From assembly GCF_003001905.1 (NCBI RefSeq), contig NZ_PVNE01000004.1:114185-178184 (forward strand): a stretch of DNA of 64,000 bases. Reading direction: 5' to 3'. The position numbers and the translations under genes are program-made. This document shows, in pieces, positions 27,702 to 38,379 of the stretch (position 1 is the stretch's first letter; each line of letters opens with the position of its first letter). The stretch is from Planifilum fimeticola. Its GTDB lineage: Bacteria; Bacillota; Bacilli; Thermoactinomycetales; DSM-44946. The notes below the pieces were generated by a model. It was not told the DNA's origin. It saw only the letters and a program-made list of their open reading frames with translations, and made no database searches.

Positions 27702-28976
27702 TCAACCGCTGTAAAACACCCTCATGATATCGTTGTAGGTCACCACCAGCATCAACATCATGAGCAGCGCAAAGCCCACAAAGTGGACCAGGCTTTCCTT
27801 GTTGGGATCCACCGGCCGTCCGCGAACCGCCTCGAAAGCGATGAAGGCCAACCGGCTTCCATCCAGGGCCGGGATCGGCAACAGATTGAACACCCCCAAA
27901 TAGAGGCTCAACAATGCCGTCCAGCGGATCAGGGGAATGGAGCCCGCCTCTGCCGCCTGTCCGGTAATCGAGGCGATCTGCACCGGTCCGCCGAGGCTTT
28001 CGATGCCGATCTGTCCGGTGATCAACTGGCCGAATCCGTCAAAAATCCGCACCGTCCACAGATACGTGTCCTTAAAGCCGCTCGCAACGGCCTCCGAAAG
28101 AGTGGCTTTCCGCATGTGGGGTTGAAGCTGCACATCGATCCAGTACATCTTGTTCTGCTCGTTCCACTCCGGATCCACCTCGAGCTCGAAAGTGGATCCG
28201 GCCCGTCGCACCTCAAAGGTCAACGGTTCCCCCTTGGACTTTTGAATGTTCATGGAAACGGCTTCGGTATTTCGGATCGGTTCCCCGTCGATCGAAACGA
28301 TCTCGTCGCCGGCTTTCAGGCCCGCCCGTTCCGCCGGAGAGCCCGGATTGACCTTGTAGATCGAAACTTTGGTTTCCACCCCGGTCATCATCGTCAAAAT
28401 CGCAAACAGGATGATGCTCAGGATGATGTTGAATACCGGTCCGGCCAGGATCGTCGATGCCCGTTGGCCGATGGTCTTCGATCCGAACTGCCGATCCTGG
28501 GGGGCGATTTGCAGAACATTTTTCTCATCCCGCTGGATGACCGCCTGGGGATGGACGGAAAAGCGCGTCTGCCTCCCCTCCTCATCCTCCAGGACGAGGA
28601 ACAGCTCCTTTTCCAGATCCATTTCCAACACTTTGCCGGTGACGACTTTGCCCTTTGCGGGAACGTCTCCGAGGTAAATCCGGATCAGCCGGCCCTTTTC
28701 TTCCTGCTCAGCGGTCACCCTTGACCCGGTGGGGATCTCCACCGTTTCGGGATCCTCCCCTGCCATCCGGACGAACCCGCCCAGGGGGAGCGCCCGGATC
28801 GAATACAGGGTTTCCCCCCTAAAGATCGAAAACAGTTTCGGCCCGAAGCCGATGGCAAACTCCCGAACCAAAATGCCCGCCCGCTTGGCGAATAGAAAGT
28901 GGCCCAGCTCGTGGATGAAAACGAGCACGCTCAACACCAGAATGAACGCCACGATGGTCAGCATGGAAAGGATCAC
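27702..28976 (-). CDS. rasP: Site-2 protease RseP/RasP
   Basis: Intramembrane zinc protease that cleaves anti-sigma factors and signal-peptide remnants. The 424-aa protein has HELGH in VLVFIHELGHFLFAKRAG (~19-36), a PDZ domain with GSPAERAGLKAGDEIVSIDGEPI (~228-250), and the second catalytic motif NLLPIPALDGSRLAF near residue 367. Between the first helix pair and the rest is an acidic beta-rich insert (~75-150) that lengthens it slightly. It lies 12 bp after dxr; 190 bp without a recognised gene separate it from bdbD. Confidence 0.94.
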   Translation of the reverse strand: MILSMLTIVAFILVLSVLVFIHELGHFLFAKRAGILVREFAIGFGPKLFSIFRGETLYSIRALPLGGFVRMAGEDPETVEIPTGSRVTAEQEEKGRLIRIYLGDVPAKGKVVTGKVLEMDLEKELFLVLEDEEGRQTRFSVHPQAVIQRDEKNVLQIAPQDRQFGSKTIGQRASTILAGPVFNIILSIILFAILTMMTGVETKVSIYKVNPGSPAERAGLKAGDEIVSIDGEPIRNTEAVSMNIQKSKGEPLTFEVRRAGSTFELEVDPEWNEQNKMYWIDVQLQPHMRKATLSEAVASGFKDTYLWTVRIFDGFGQLITGQIGIESLGGPVQIASITGQAAEAGSIPLIRWTALLSLYLGVFNLLPIPALDGSRLAFIAFEAVRGRPVDPNKESLVHFVGFALLMMLMLVVTYNDIMRVFYSG

Positions 28977-28988
28977 CGCCTTCGTTGA

Positions 28989-30152
28989 TCAAACCGCCGA
29001 TGGATTGACCGGGCAAGCCTTCGCCTGCTCCCGGGCCCATCGATCCGCTTCTTCTATCGCTTCCAGCGTGGGATCGGAAATGCAACCGTGCATGGAAAGA
29101 ACCCGCTCGATCACCTCTTCGATGGCCAAGAAGGGAATTTCCCCAGCCAAAAAGCGCTCCACCGCCACCTCGTTGGCCGCGTTGAGCACCGCCGGCATCG
29201 TTCCTCCCGCGCGGCCGGCTTCATACGCCATTTTCAGGCACGGATAGCGGTTGAAATCGGCCGGCCGGAAATGGAGCGCTCCAAGGGCGATCAAGTCGAG
29301 AGGCCGAGCGGTCAACGGCAGGCGTTCGGGGTAGCTCAAAGCGTATTGGATCGGCACCCGCATGTCGGGCGTTCCCAGCTGCGCCATCACCGCACCGTCC
29401 CGAAATTCCACCATGGAATGAATGATGCTCTCTGGATGAATCACCACGTCGATGCGATCATAGGGCATGTTAAACAGCCAGCGGGCTTCAATCACTTCCA
29501 AGCCCTTGTTCATCATCGTGGCCGAATCGATGGTCACCTTTGCGCCCATCGACCAGTTGGGATGGGTCAGCGCCTGCTCCCGGGTGACGGATCCCAGCGC
29601 TTCCCGAGGCAAATCCCGAAACGCCCCGCCGGAGGCGGTCAAAATGAGCCGGCGGACTTCCGCGGTCCGTTCTCCGTTGAGACACTGGAAAATTGCCGAA
29701 TGCTCGCTGTCGACGGGAAGGATGGAAATCCCCGCCTTTTCGGCCTCCCGCATCACGATCGATCCGGCCATCACCAGGGTTTCCTTGTTGGCCAAAGCGA
29801 TCGTTTTCCCGGCTCGGATCGCCGCCAGGGTGGGACGCAACCCCCTGCTGCCCACAATCGCGGAAACCACGATGGAAGCCTCGGGATGAGTGGCCACCTC
29901 CGAGACCCCCTCCTCACCGCAAACCACGCGGACCCCCGGCCCCGCCTCTCTTTGCACCTGCTCCGCCGCTTCCGGAGATGCCATCGACACGATCCGGGGT
30001 GAAAATTCCCGAATTTGCCTCACCATCTCCTGGACGTTGCTCCCCGCGGCCAGCCCGATCACTTCAAATTGTTCGGGATGTTCCCGGACCACCGCCAGCG
30101 TGTTTTTGCCGATGGAACCGGTCGAACCGAGAACGGCGATCCGTTGCTTCAT
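28989..30152 (-). CDS. dxr: 1-deoxy-D-xylulose 5-phosphate reductoisomerase
   Basis: Second enzyme of the MEP isoprenoid pathway. The 387-aa protein has the NADPH site [19 protein letters not shown], the [11 protein letters not shown] motif (~120-130), [14 protein letters not shown] (~147-160), [11 protein letters not shown] and [21 protein letters not shown]. The ATG at 30152 follows TAGGAGG. It is 11 bp after cdsA in the frr-uppS-cdsA-dxr-rasP operon; its products feed UppS. Confidence 0.97.
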   Translation of the reverse strand: MKQRIAVLGSTGSIGKNTLAVVREHPEQFEVIGLAAGSNVQEMVRQIREFSPRIVSMASPEAAEQVQREAGPGVRVVCGEEGVSEVATHPEASIVVSAIVGSRGLRPTLAAIRAGKTIALANKETLVMAGSIVMREAEKAGISILPVDSEHSAIFQCLNGERTAEVRRLILTASGGAFRDLPREALGSVTREQALTHPNWSMGAKVTIDSATMMNKGLEVIEARWLFNMPYDRIDVVIHPESIIHSMVEFRDGAVMAQLGTPDMRVPIQYALSYPERLPLTARPLDLIALGALHFRPADFNRYPCLKMAYEAGRAGGTMPAVLNAANEVAVERFLAGEIPFLAIEEVIERVLSMHGCISDPTLEAIEEADRWAREQAKACPVNPSAV

Positions 30153-30163
30153 CGATCTACCTC

Positions 30164-30952
30164 CTATACAACCCGAAAGAGATGGATGACCAAAAGCGCG
30201 AACAACAAACTGTCGAACCGGTCCAGCACGCCGCCGTGTCCGGGGAGCAAACCTCCGGAATCCTTTACACCGGTGGTCCGCTTGATCGCCGATTCAACCA
30301 GGTCTCCCAGCTGACCGGCCACGGCGATAAGCAGTGCGAGCACCAAGGAGGACTGCCAGTCCAGCGCCGGGATGGCCGACGCGATGGAAAGCCCGGCGAT
30401 CACCGACAAAATCAAGCCGCCCGCGGAACCCTCCACCGTTTTGTTCGGGCTGATCTCCGGACACAGTTTTCTCTTCCCGAATTTCCGTCCCACAAAGTAG
30501 GCTCCGGTATCCCCCGCCCAAATCACACCGAGAACAAACAGGGACCAAAGCAACCCGTCCGTCATCCACCTCATCTGTATCATGTAAGAAAAGCCGAAAC
30601 CTATGTATAAGGCGCCGGAAAAAAGATAGGCCGTCCGAAAAATATCCGTGCGATTGCGGCTGATGACCATCAGAAGGAAAAAAATAACCAAACCGGTGAG
30701 AACGACGTCGAGCCCGAAGGAGGAGGCGGCCGTTCCCTCGTGTGTCATGCCGGCAAACAGGATGCTCCATACCATCAGAAAGCCGGGGACGGACCACCGG
30801 CTCAGCCATGGAATCCTCCCCATTCGGCAAAATTCCGCATAGCCCACCGTTGCCAGGAGGGCGATCAATCCTGCGTACCATTTGCCACCCAGCCACAACA
30901 CGAACAGAAAACCGGCGGCCCCCAACCCCCCAGTGATGATTCGCTGCTTCAT
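30164..30952 (-). CDS. cdsA: Phosphatidate cytidylyltransferase
   Basis: Integral-membrane enzyme making CDP-diacylglycerol for phospholipids. The 262-aa protein has about eight hydrophobic segments and the C-terminal signature [20 protein letters not shown] followed by [11 protein letters not shown] (~225-250). The middle motif [29 protein letters not shown] is also complete. It starts 18 bp after uppS. Confidence 0.96.
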   Translation of the reverse strand: MKQRIITGGLGAAGFLFVLWLGGKWYAGLIALLATVGYAEFCRMGRIPWLSRWSVPGFLMVWSILFAGMTHEGTAASSFGLDVVLTGLVIFFLLMVISRNRTDIFRTAYLFSGALYIGFGFSYMIQMRWMTDGLLWSLFVLGVIWAGDTGAYFVGRKFGKRKLCPEISPNKTVEGSAGGLILSVIAGLSIASAIPALDWQSSLVLALLIAVAGQLGDLVESAIKRTTGVKDSGGLLPGHGGVLDRFDSLLFALLVIHLFRVV

Positions 30953-30970
30953 CCAACGACTCTCCAGTCC

Positions 30971-31753
30971 TTACACCGCGCCGAAACGACGGGAACGGTG
31001 CTGGTAATCTTCGATGGCGCGAAAAAAGTGATCTCTCCTAAATTCGGGCCAGGAAACATTCGTAAACCACAACTCGCTGTAAGCCAATTGCCACAGCATG
31101 AAATTGCTGATTCGGATCTCACCGCTGGTGCGGATGACCAGATCGGGATCCGGCAGGCCCGCGGTGTACAGATAGCGGTCCATGACCGCTTCATCCACCG
31201 CATCCTTTTCCATTTTGCCCGATTGAACATCCTCTATGATCCGACGCACGGCCCGGAGGATTTCGTCCCGCGATCCGTAATTGAGAGCAAAATTGAGGAT
31301 CAGTCCCGAATTGTTCCGGGTCGCTTCCTGAAACTGACGAATCGCCGACCGGGTGTGATCCGGAAGATGCGTTTCATCGCCGATCATCCGAACCTGTACA
31401 TTGCGTCGGACGAGCTCATCCAGATCGGAACGCAAAAACTCCTGGGGCAATTTCATCAGATAATCCACTTCCTCCCGGGGCCGCTTCCAATTTTCTGTGG
31501 AAAAAGAATAGAGCGTCAAAATCTCAATGCCCAATTCGTCGGCGGCCCGGGTGATCTCCCGGACAGTGTTCATCCCTTCCCGGTGGCCGGCCACCCGGGG
31601 AAGCCCCCGCTTCTTGGCCCACCGCCCGTTGCCGTCCATGATAATCGCCACATGACGCGGTATGGGGCCTCTTCGCACCTTAGAAAGCAAGTCCTCCCCA
31701 TCCGGCTGCTTCGACCCGGCCAACCATCTTTTCAGAAATCGGATCATGCCCAT
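30971..31753 (-). CDS. uppS: Undecaprenyl diphosphate synthase
   Basis: Cis-prenyltransferase that makes the C55 carrier for peptidoglycan and teichoic acids. The 260-aa protein has HVAIIMDGNGRWAKKRGLPR (catalytic Asp near residue 40), AGHREGMNTVREI, TLYSFSTENWKRP and the late ISNFMLWQLAYSELWFTNVSWPEF. An N-terminal stretch of ~33 residues before the catalytic region is slightly longer than in B. subtilis. The gene follows frr by 93 bp. Confidence 0.97.
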   Translation of the reverse strand: MGMIRFLKRWLAGSKQPDGEDLLSKVRRGPIPRHVAIIMDGNGRWAKKRGLPRVAGHREGMNTVREITRAADELGIEILTLYSFSTENWKRPREEVDYLMKLPQEFLRSDLDELVRRNVQVRMIGDETHLPDHTRSAIRQFQEATRNNSGLILNFALNYGSRDEILRAVRRIIEDVQSGKMEKDAVDEAVMDRYLYTAGLPDPDLVIRTSGEIRISNFMLWQLAYSELWFTNVSWPEFRRDHFFRAIEDYQHRSRRFGAV

Positions 31754-31846
31754 TCCTCCGCAGTAGTCCTCCGGCCATTCAACCTAAGTATATAACAAAA
31801 ATGGCTCGATCAAAATTGAATCCCCGCTCCCCTTGCAGCGTTCCCG

Positions 31847-32403
31847 TCAGATTTCCATAATCTCTTTTTCCTTCGCCGCGATCACTTCGTCCACTTCCCG
31901 GATATACCGGTCCGTCAGCTTTTGGATCTCATCCTGCCCGCGGCGAACGTCGTCCTCGGAAATCTCCCCGTTTTTCCCCAGCTTCTTGATTTCCTCATTG
32001 GCATCCCGGCGGACGTTTCGGATGGCCACCTTCGACTCTTCACCGCTCTTCTTCACCACTTTGACGAGCTCCGCCCGGCGCTCTTCCGTCAGGGCCGGGA
32101 TGGTGATCCGGATCACGTTACCGTCATTGGTGGGGGTAAGCCCCAATTCCGACTTCAGAATGGCCCGTTCGATTTCGGCCAAGGCGGACTTGTCCCAGGG
32201 CTGAACCACCAACAGGCGGGGTTCCGGCGCGGAAATGTTGGCCAGCTGGTTGACGGGCATCTCGCTTCCGTAATAGGAAACGGTCACCTTTTCGAGGAGA
32301 GCGGGTGTGGCCCGGCCCGCGCGCATGCTGGCCAAATCCTTTTTCAGCACCTGAATCGCCTTTTCCATTTTCTCAGCGGATTGCTTTTTGATGTTCTCCA
32401 GCA

Positions 32404-32404
<1 letters not shown>
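31847..32404 (-). CDS. frr: Ribosome recycling factor
   Basis: Splits post-termination ribosomes together with EF-G. The 185-aa protein, exact family length, shows [29 protein letters not shown], the [12 protein letters not shown] hinge, the [19 protein letters not shown] motif and a C-terminal coiled coil. The ATG at 32404 shares one base with the pyrH stop (TAATG), so translation is coupled. An upstream open frame into pyrH was discarded. Confidence 0.97.
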
Positions 32405-33177
<773 letters not shown>

Positions 33178-33179
33178 TC

Positions 33180-33206
33180 AAAAAAAGGGAACACCCCGTG
33201 TTCCCT
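33180..33206 (-). terminator. Terminator/attenuator after tsf
   Basis: Perfect stem GGGAACAC/GTGTTCCC with a three-base loop and seven T residues on the minus strand. It lies 10 bp past the tsf stop and before pyrH, so it probably cuts back expression of the downstream genes. Confidence 0.85.
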
Positions 33207-33215
33207 TGGGCATCC

Positions 33216-33866
33216 TTAGCCCTTGACCTGCGATAAAACTTCCTCGGCGAAATTGGCCTCTTTCTTCTCGATGCCTTCCCCGAGTTCAAAGCGAACAAAG
33301 CGCCGGACCTCGATGTTCTCTCCGATGCGCGCGATCATTTCCTTGACCAGCTGTTCGATCGTTTTGTCTCCGTCCTTGATGTACGGCTGCTCCAGAAGAC
33401 AGATCTCCTTGAAGTGCTTCTCCAGCCTGCCCTCCACCATCTTCTCAACGATGTGCTCCGGCTTTCCTTCATTGAGGGCCTGGGTGCGCAATATCTCCCG
33501 TTCCTTGTCCACCTCTTCCTTCGGAACCTCATCCCGTTTCACATATTTGGGATTCATCGCCGCGATCTGCATCGCGATCTCGCGCACAAAGGAACGGAAC
33601 TCCTCGGTCTTGGCCACGAAATCCGTTTCGCAGTTCACTTCGACCAGAACGCCGATGCGTCCGCCGGCGTGTATGTAGGCTTCGACCAACCCTTCCGCCG
33701 CGACGCGTCCCGCTTTTTTCGCGGCAGCGGCCAAGCCCTTCTCCCGCAGAATCTCAATCGCTTTGTCCATGTCTCCGTTTGCTTCGGTGAGGGCCTTTTT
33801 GCAATCCATCATCCCCGCACCGGTTTTTTCCCGCAATTCCTTTACTTGAGCAGCTGATATCGCCAT
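33216..33866 (-). CDS. tsf: Translation elongation factor Ts
   Basis: Nucleotide exchange factor for EF-Tu. The 216-aa protein is of the short type (B. subtilis 293 aa, Thermus 196 aa): UBA-like N-terminus [25 protein letters not shown], then [27 protein letters not shown], one main core module and a C-terminal [24 protein letters not shown]. The single core module seems to be genuine, as no frame break is visible. It lies after rpsB with an attenuator-like hairpin between. Confidence 0.95.
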   Translation of the reverse strand: MAISAAQVKELREKTGAGMMDCKKALTEANGDMDKAIEILREKGLAAAAKKAGRVAAEGLVEAYIHAGGRIGVLVEVNCETDFVAKTEEFRSFVREIAMQIAAMNPKYVKRDEVPKEEVDKEREILRTQALNEGKPEHIVEKMVEGRLEKHFKEICLLEQPYIKDGDKTIEQLVKEMIARIGENIEVRRFVRFELGEGIEKKEANFAEEVLSQVKG

Positions 33867-33947
33867 TTCATGTCCCTCCTTGTTTCCTTCGGGGCAACCC
33901 GTCTCCTTTCGGATTCCTCCTTGAATCCATCGTGCCGTAAGGTTGTA

Positions 33948-33986
33948 TAAAAAAGGGTGGTGAGGCTAATCCCCGGACCCACCCTT
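33948..33986 (-). terminator. Hairpin between rpsB and tsf
   Basis: Stem AGGGTGG/CCACCCT with an 18-nt loop followed by TTTTTT on the minus strand. It looks like an intercistronic attenuator or terminator. Confidence 0.7.
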
Positions 33987-33997
33987 TCGCTGAAGGT

Positions 33998-34696
33998 TCA
34001 GGAAGCGTTTTGTTCGCCCTGTTTCCCTTCCAGAACCGCATCGGCCATTTTGGACGTGAACAAGCGAACTGCCCGGATGGCATCGTCGTTGCCGGGAATG
34101 ATGTAATCCACTTCGTCGGGATCGCAGTTCGTATCGACAATGGCGATGATCGGGATTCCCAACCTCCGCGCTTCGGCCACCGCGATCCGCTCCTTCCTCG
34201 GATCGATGATGAAGACCGCATCGGGCAGCTCCTTCATCTCCTTGATACCGCCGAGGAATTTTTCCAGCCGAGCCTGCTCCTTGCGGAGGAGAACCACTTC
34301 CTTCTTGGGAAGAACATCGAAGGTTCCGTCCTCTTCCATCCGCTTCAGTTCGTGCAACCGTTCAATCCGCTTGCGGATCGTTTGGAAGTTGGTCAGGGTG
34401 CCGCCCAGCCAGCGGTGGTTCACATAAAACATTCCGCACCGCTCCGCCTCCTCGCGGACCGCATCCTGAGCCTGTTTCTTGGTGCCGACAAAGAGGAGGG
34501 TCCCGCCGCGGGAAGCCAGTTCGCGAACGTAATTGTAAGCCTCCTCCATCATTTTCACCGTTTTCTGCAGGTCGATGATGTAGATCCCGTTCCGCTCGGT
34601 GAAAATGTATTTTTCCATTTTGGGGTTCCAACGGCGCGTCTGGTGCCCGAAATGAACCCCGGCTTCCAACAGCTGTTTCATCGAAACGACTGCCAT
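33998..34696 (-). CDS. rpsB: 30S ribosomal protein S2
   Basis: Small-subunit protein needed for S1/mRNA-side assembly. The 232-aa protein begins with the almost invariant [20 protein letters not shown], followed by [30 protein letters not shown] and [25 protein letters not shown]. In Bacillus the ~30-kb flagellar/chemotaxis operon and codY stand upstream; here hslU is the direct neighbour. Confidence 0.98.
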   Translation of the reverse strand: MAVVSMKQLLEAGVHFGHQTRRWNPKMEKYIFTERNGIYIIDLQKTVKMMEEAYNYVRELASRGGTLLFVGTKKQAQDAVREEAERCGMFYVNHRWLGGTLTNFQTIRKRIERLHELKRMEEDGTFDVLPKKEVVLLRKEQARLEKFLGGIKEMKELPDAVFIIDPRKERIAVAEARRLGIPIIAIVDTNCDPDEVDYIIPGNDDAIRAVRLFTSKMADAVLEGKQGEQNAS

Positions 34697-34809
34697 AACT
34701 CCTTCATCCTCTCTCGGTTGATTCCTCCGTCGGCTTCATCACGGCCGGGATCGCCTTCGCGACACCGCCCGCCCACCTCCGCCGACGTGTGTGCTTAACA
34801 CCGTTCATA

Positions 34810-34839
34810 AATATACCACAGGCAAAACCGCTTCCGCAA
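34810..34839 (-). promoter_or_regulatory. Probable rpsB promoter
   Basis: On the minus strand TTGCGG (34839-34834) and TATATT (34815-34810) are 18 bp apart. This leaves a ~110-nt leader before rpsB, as is usual for ribosomal protein genes. Confidence 0.5.
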
Positions 34840-34902
34840 CGATTACTCCTTCAATTTTTCCGGATTGGACATCGATTTTTCAGAGATCGAACGTCGCCCC
34901 GG

Positions 34903-36315
34903 CTACAGAATGTAATGGCTCATGTCCCGATCCCGCACGATATCGGCCAGCCGTTCCTGCACATATTGGGGGGTGATCACGACCTCCTCCAGATGAATGT
35001 CCGGCGCCTCAAAGGACAGCTCCTCAAGCAGCCTCTCCAGGATCGTGTGAAGCCTCCTGGCCCCGATGTTTTCGGTTCCCCGGTTCACCTCGGCGGCCAG
35101 GCGGGCGATCTCGCGGATCGCCTCCTCCGTGAACTTCACTTCGATTCCCTCGGTTCTGAGGAGTTCCGTATACTGCTTGATCAGCGCACCCTTGGGTTCC
35201 GTCAGGATGCGGAAGAAATCGTCGGCGGTCAAGTCGTTCAATTCCACCCGGATCGGAAAGCGCCCCTGGAGCTCGGGGATCAGATCCGAGGGCTTGGCGA
35301 TGTGAAAAGCTCCTGCAGCGATGAAGAGAATGTGGTCCGTCTTCACCGGGCCATACTTGGTCATCACCGTCGATCCCTCGACGATGGGAAGAATGTCCCG
35401 CTGCACCCCTTCCCGGGAAACATCGGGACCTCCGCGCTGATCCTTGCCGGCGATTTTGTCCACCTCGTCGATGAAGATGATCCCCGACTGCTCCGCCCGC
35501 TGAATCGATTCCTGGGTAACCTGATCCATGTCGATCAACTTTTGACCCTCTTCCTGGATCAACACCTTCCGGGCTTCCCGGACGGGCAGGCGGCGCTTCT
35601 TCGTCCGCTTCGGAAGGAACTGCCCCAACATTTCCTGCATGTTGATGCCCATCTGTTCCATTCCGGAACCGGCAAACATGTCGAACATCGGGAGCTGCTC
35701 CTCCACTTCGATTTCAATGATCTCCTCCTCCAGCTCGCCCCTTTTCAGCCGCTCCCGCACCTGCCTCCTGCGCTCCTGAATCCCCGTCTCGTCGGTACCG
35801 GTGTCCTGGGAGCGGTTGGAGTGGCCGGTCTGGTTGAAAAGCATCTCCAAGGGGTTTTTGAACCCGCCCGTCTTCCTGGACGGGACCAGGATGGAGACAA
35901 TCCGTTCGTCAGCCAATTGGGCCGCCTTGTCCTTCACTTTTTCCAACTGCTCCGCCTTGACAATCCGGATGGCCGTTTCCACCAGGTCCCGGACCATCGA
36001 TTCCACATCCCGACCGACATAACCCACCTCAGTGAATTTGGTGGCTTCCACCTTGACGAAGGGGGCGCCGACCAGCTTTGCCAAGCGGCGGGCGATTTCC
36101 GTCTTTCCCACGCCGGTGGGGCCGATCATCAAAATATTCTTGGGCACCACCTCGTCCCGCAGCTCCTCCGGCAGCAAAGACCGGCGATACCGATTGCGGA
36201 GGGCGATGGCGACCGCCCGCTTGGCTGCCTGCTGGCCGACGATGTACTTATCCAATTCGGCGACAATCTGGCGCGGCGTCATCTGCTCCTGTCGGTTGAT
36301 CGATCCACCGTTCAC
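34903..36315 (-). CDS. hslU: ATP-dependent protease ATPase subunit HslU (ClpY)
   Basis: AAA+ unfoldase that feeds HslV. The 470-aa protein has the N-terminal [23 protein letters not shown], Walker [16 protein letters not shown] (~64), the intermediate I-domain (~110-245) with Glu/Arg-rich helices, Walker [13 protein letters not shown] (~260) and the C-terminal MSHYIL tail whose last residues insert into HslV. It starts 2 bp after the hslV stop. The expected downstream codY is absent. Confidence 0.97.
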   Translation of the reverse strand: MNGGSINRQEQMTPRQIVAELDKYIVGQQAAKRAVAIALRNRYRRSLLPEELRDEVVPKNILMIGPTGVGKTEIARRLAKLVGAPFVKVEATKFTEVGYVGRDVESMVRDLVETAIRIVKAEQLEKVKDKAAQLADERIVSILVPSRKTGGFKNPLEMLFNQTGHSNRSQDTGTDETGIQERRRQVRERLKRGELEEEIIEIEVEEQLPMFDMFAGSGMEQMGINMQEMLGQFLPKRTKKRRLPVREARKVLIQEEGQKLIDMDQVTQESIQRAEQSGIIFIDEVDKIAGKDQRGGPDVSREGVQRDILPIVEGSTVMTKYGPVKTDHILFIAAGAFHIAKPSDLIPELQGRFPIRVELNDLTADDFFRILTEPKGALIKQYTELLRTEGIEVKFTEEAIREIARLAAEVNRGTENIGARRLHTILERLLEELSFEAPDIHLEEVVITPQYVQERLADIVRDRDMSHYIL

Positions 36316-36317
36316 GC

Positions 36318-36857
36318 CTATACCTCCTCAACGACAATGTGCTGATTGGTAAACACGCAGATCTCGCCGGCAATCCTCAGGGCCGCCTCCGCGATCTCCC
36401 GGGCGCTCATCTCCGGAGCGTAGGTTTTCAGAGCCCGCCCGGCGGCCAGCGCATATCCGCCTCCGGACCCGATGGCCAGCACCTGATCATCCGGTTCAAT
36501 CACTTCACCGGTTCCCGACACCAACAGCAGTTGTTCCGCATCCATGACGATCAGCATCGCTTCCAGCCGTCGCAGCACCTTGTCCGCCCGCCACTCCTTG
36601 GCCAGCTCAACGGCCGCACGGGTCAAATTGCCGTGAAATTCCTCCAGCTTTCCTTCAAACTTCTCGAAGAGGGTCATGGCATCGGCCACCGATCCGGCAA
36701 AGCCGGCGACCACTTTCCCGCGGTAAAGCCTGCGCACCTTTTTCGCCCGGTTTTTCATGACCATCTGATTGCCGAAGGTCACCTGGCCGTCTCCCGCGAT
36801 GGCTCCAGCCCCCTTGTGACGGATGGCGAAAATGGTTGTTCCGCGAAACCCCTCCAC
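36318..36857 (-). CDS. hslV: ATP-dependent protease subunit HslV (ClpQ)
   Basis: Proteasome-like peptidase. The protein is 179 aa from a GTG at 36857 ([15 protein letters not shown]), 6-7 nt behind AAAGGGGGA. The TTIFA sequence carries the expected active threonine after a six-residue propeptide, similar to B. subtilis CodW. An ATG 20 codons upstream would add a Gly/Asn-rich stretch with no match to the family. [23 protein letters not shown] and [14 protein letters not shown] are also typical. No xerC/codV gene lies upstream, unlike in Bacillus; trmFO is the neighbour. Confidence 0.95.
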   Translation of the reverse strand: MEGFRGTTIFAIRHKGAGAIAGDGQVTFGNQMVMKNRAKKVRRLYRGKVVAGFAGSVADAMTLFEKFEGKLEEFHGNLTRAAVELAKEWRADKVLRRLEAMLIVMDAEQLLLVSGTGEVIEPDDQVLAIGSGGGYALAAGRALKTYAPEMSAREIAEAALRIAGEICVFTNQHIVVEEV

Positions 36858-37047
36858 CTGGAATCCCCCTTTGTCGCCCCGATTCATCCCGTTTTCATTT
36901 TGCTCAGAGATGAACAAAAAAAGACTTCACAACCGTCCATGAATGGATAACCATAAAGAAACAGCAGCACGACCATGCTGCCTGTTTCATCAAAGCCATG
37001 TATTCCGCAACCGTTTCAGCTTTCATCTTAGCACACCGACCGATTGG

Positions 37048-38370
37048 TTAGCAAGGCAAACGGTGCAGCTCCCGGGAAAAATCCCGAATCTTGTTCAATG
37101 CCCGTTCGGCGAATTGCAGGTTCCTCTCCTCCCGGGAACGGATCCTCTTCGGCAAGGGAGGAAGGAGACCGAAATTGGCGTTCATCGGTTGAAAATGTTT
37201 CGGATCGGCGGTGGTGATATACCGGGCGAGGCTGCCCATCGCCGTCTCCTCCGGAAAAACCACCGGATCCTGTCCCACCGCCAGTCGGGCGGCGTTGATC
37301 CCGGCAATCAACCCGGATGCGGCCGACTCCACATAGCCTTCCACTCCGGTAATCTGGCCGGCGAAGAACAGATCCTCCCGACGGATCAGCTGGTACGTGG
37401 GTCGCAGCAACCTGGGGGAATTGATGAAGGTGTTGCGGTGCATCACGCCGTACCGGACAATTTCCGCCTGCTCCAGCCCGGGGATCATCCGGATCACCCG
37501 CTTCTGCTCCCCCCATTTGAGATGCGTCTGAAAGCCGACCAGGTTGTACAGCGTTCCGGCACTGTTGTCCTGCCTAAGCTGGACCACGGCATAGGGCCGT
37601 TTTCCGGTCCGCGGATCCGTAAGACCCACCGGCTTCAACGGACCGAACAGGATCGTTTTCTTTCCGCGCCGGGCCATCACTTCGATCGGCATGCATCCTT
37701 CAAAGTAAATCTCCTTTTCAAATTCCTTGAGGGGGGCCTGCTCGGCGGAGACGAGCGCTTCATAAAATCGATCGAACTCTTCTTGCGTCATCGGACAGTT
37801 GATGTAGGCCGACTCCCCCTTGCCGTAGCGGGATGCGACAAACACCCTGTCCATGTCGATGCTGTCCTTTTCCACGATGGGAGCCGCCGCATCGTAGAAA
37901 TACAGGTACTCCTCCCCGGTCAGGCGGCGGATCTCCTCGGACAGCGCGGGGGAGGTGAGGGGCCCCGTGGCGATCACCGCGATCCCTTCGGGAATCTCCG
38001 TCACTTCCTCGTGGAGGATCTCCACGTGGGGAATCTGTTTCAGCGCATCCGTCACCGCGGCGGAAAAGGACTCCCGATCCACCGCCAATGCGCCCCCGGC
38101 GGGGACCTCATGGGCATCGGCACACCGCATGATCAGCGAGTCCATCCGGCGCATCTCTTCCTTCAAAATCCCCACCGCGTTGGTCAGGGCTTTGGCCCGG
38201 AGCGAGTTGCTGCAGACCAGTTCGGCAAAACGTCCGGTCCGGTGGGCCGGCGTCAGTTTCACAGGGCGCATCTCGATGAGCCGGACCGGAACCCCGCGCC
38301 GTGCGATCTGCCAAGCCGCCTCGCTGCCGGCCAAGCCCGCTCCGATCACCGTTACTGTCTGTGGCATCAT
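37048..38370 (-). CDS. trmFO: tRNA (uracil-5-)-methyltransferase TrmFO
   Basis: Folate- and FAD-dependent enzyme making m5U54 in tRNA. The 440-aa protein has the FAD site [21 protein letters not shown] at the N-terminus, [16 protein letters not shown] (~47-62), [18 protein letters not shown] (~186) and [25 protein letters not shown] near the end. An ATG one codon downstream is also possible. It follows topA by 9 bp and is co-transcribed with dprA-topA. Confidence 0.96.
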   Translation of the reverse strand: MMPQTVTVIGAGLAGSEAAWQIARRGVPVRLIEMRPVKLTPAHRTGRFAELVCSNSLRAKALTNAVGILKEEMRRMDSLIMRCADAHEVPAGGALAVDRESFSAAVTDALKQIPHVEILHEEVTEIPEGIAVIATGPLTSPALSEEIRRLTGEEYLYFYDAAAPIVEKDSIDMDRVFVASRYGKGESAYINCPMTQEEFDRFYEALVSAEQAPLKEFEKEIYFEGCMPIEVMARRGKKTILFGPLKPVGLTDPRTGKRPYAVVQLRQDNSAGTLYNLVGFQTHLKWGEQKRVIRMIPGLEQAEIVRYGVMHRNTFINSPRLLRPTYQLIRREDLFFAGQITGVEGYVESAASGLIAGINAARLAVGQDPVVFPEETAMGSLARYITTADPKHFQPMNANFGLLPPLPKRIRSREERNLQFAERALNKIRDFSRELHRLPC

Positions 38371-38379
38371 GTAACCTCC

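Noticed and set aside
33216..33866. Truncated elongation factor Ts
   Set aside because: Shorter than B. subtilis Ts, but the N- and C-terminal motifs are both intact and single-core forms of this length occur in thermophiles.
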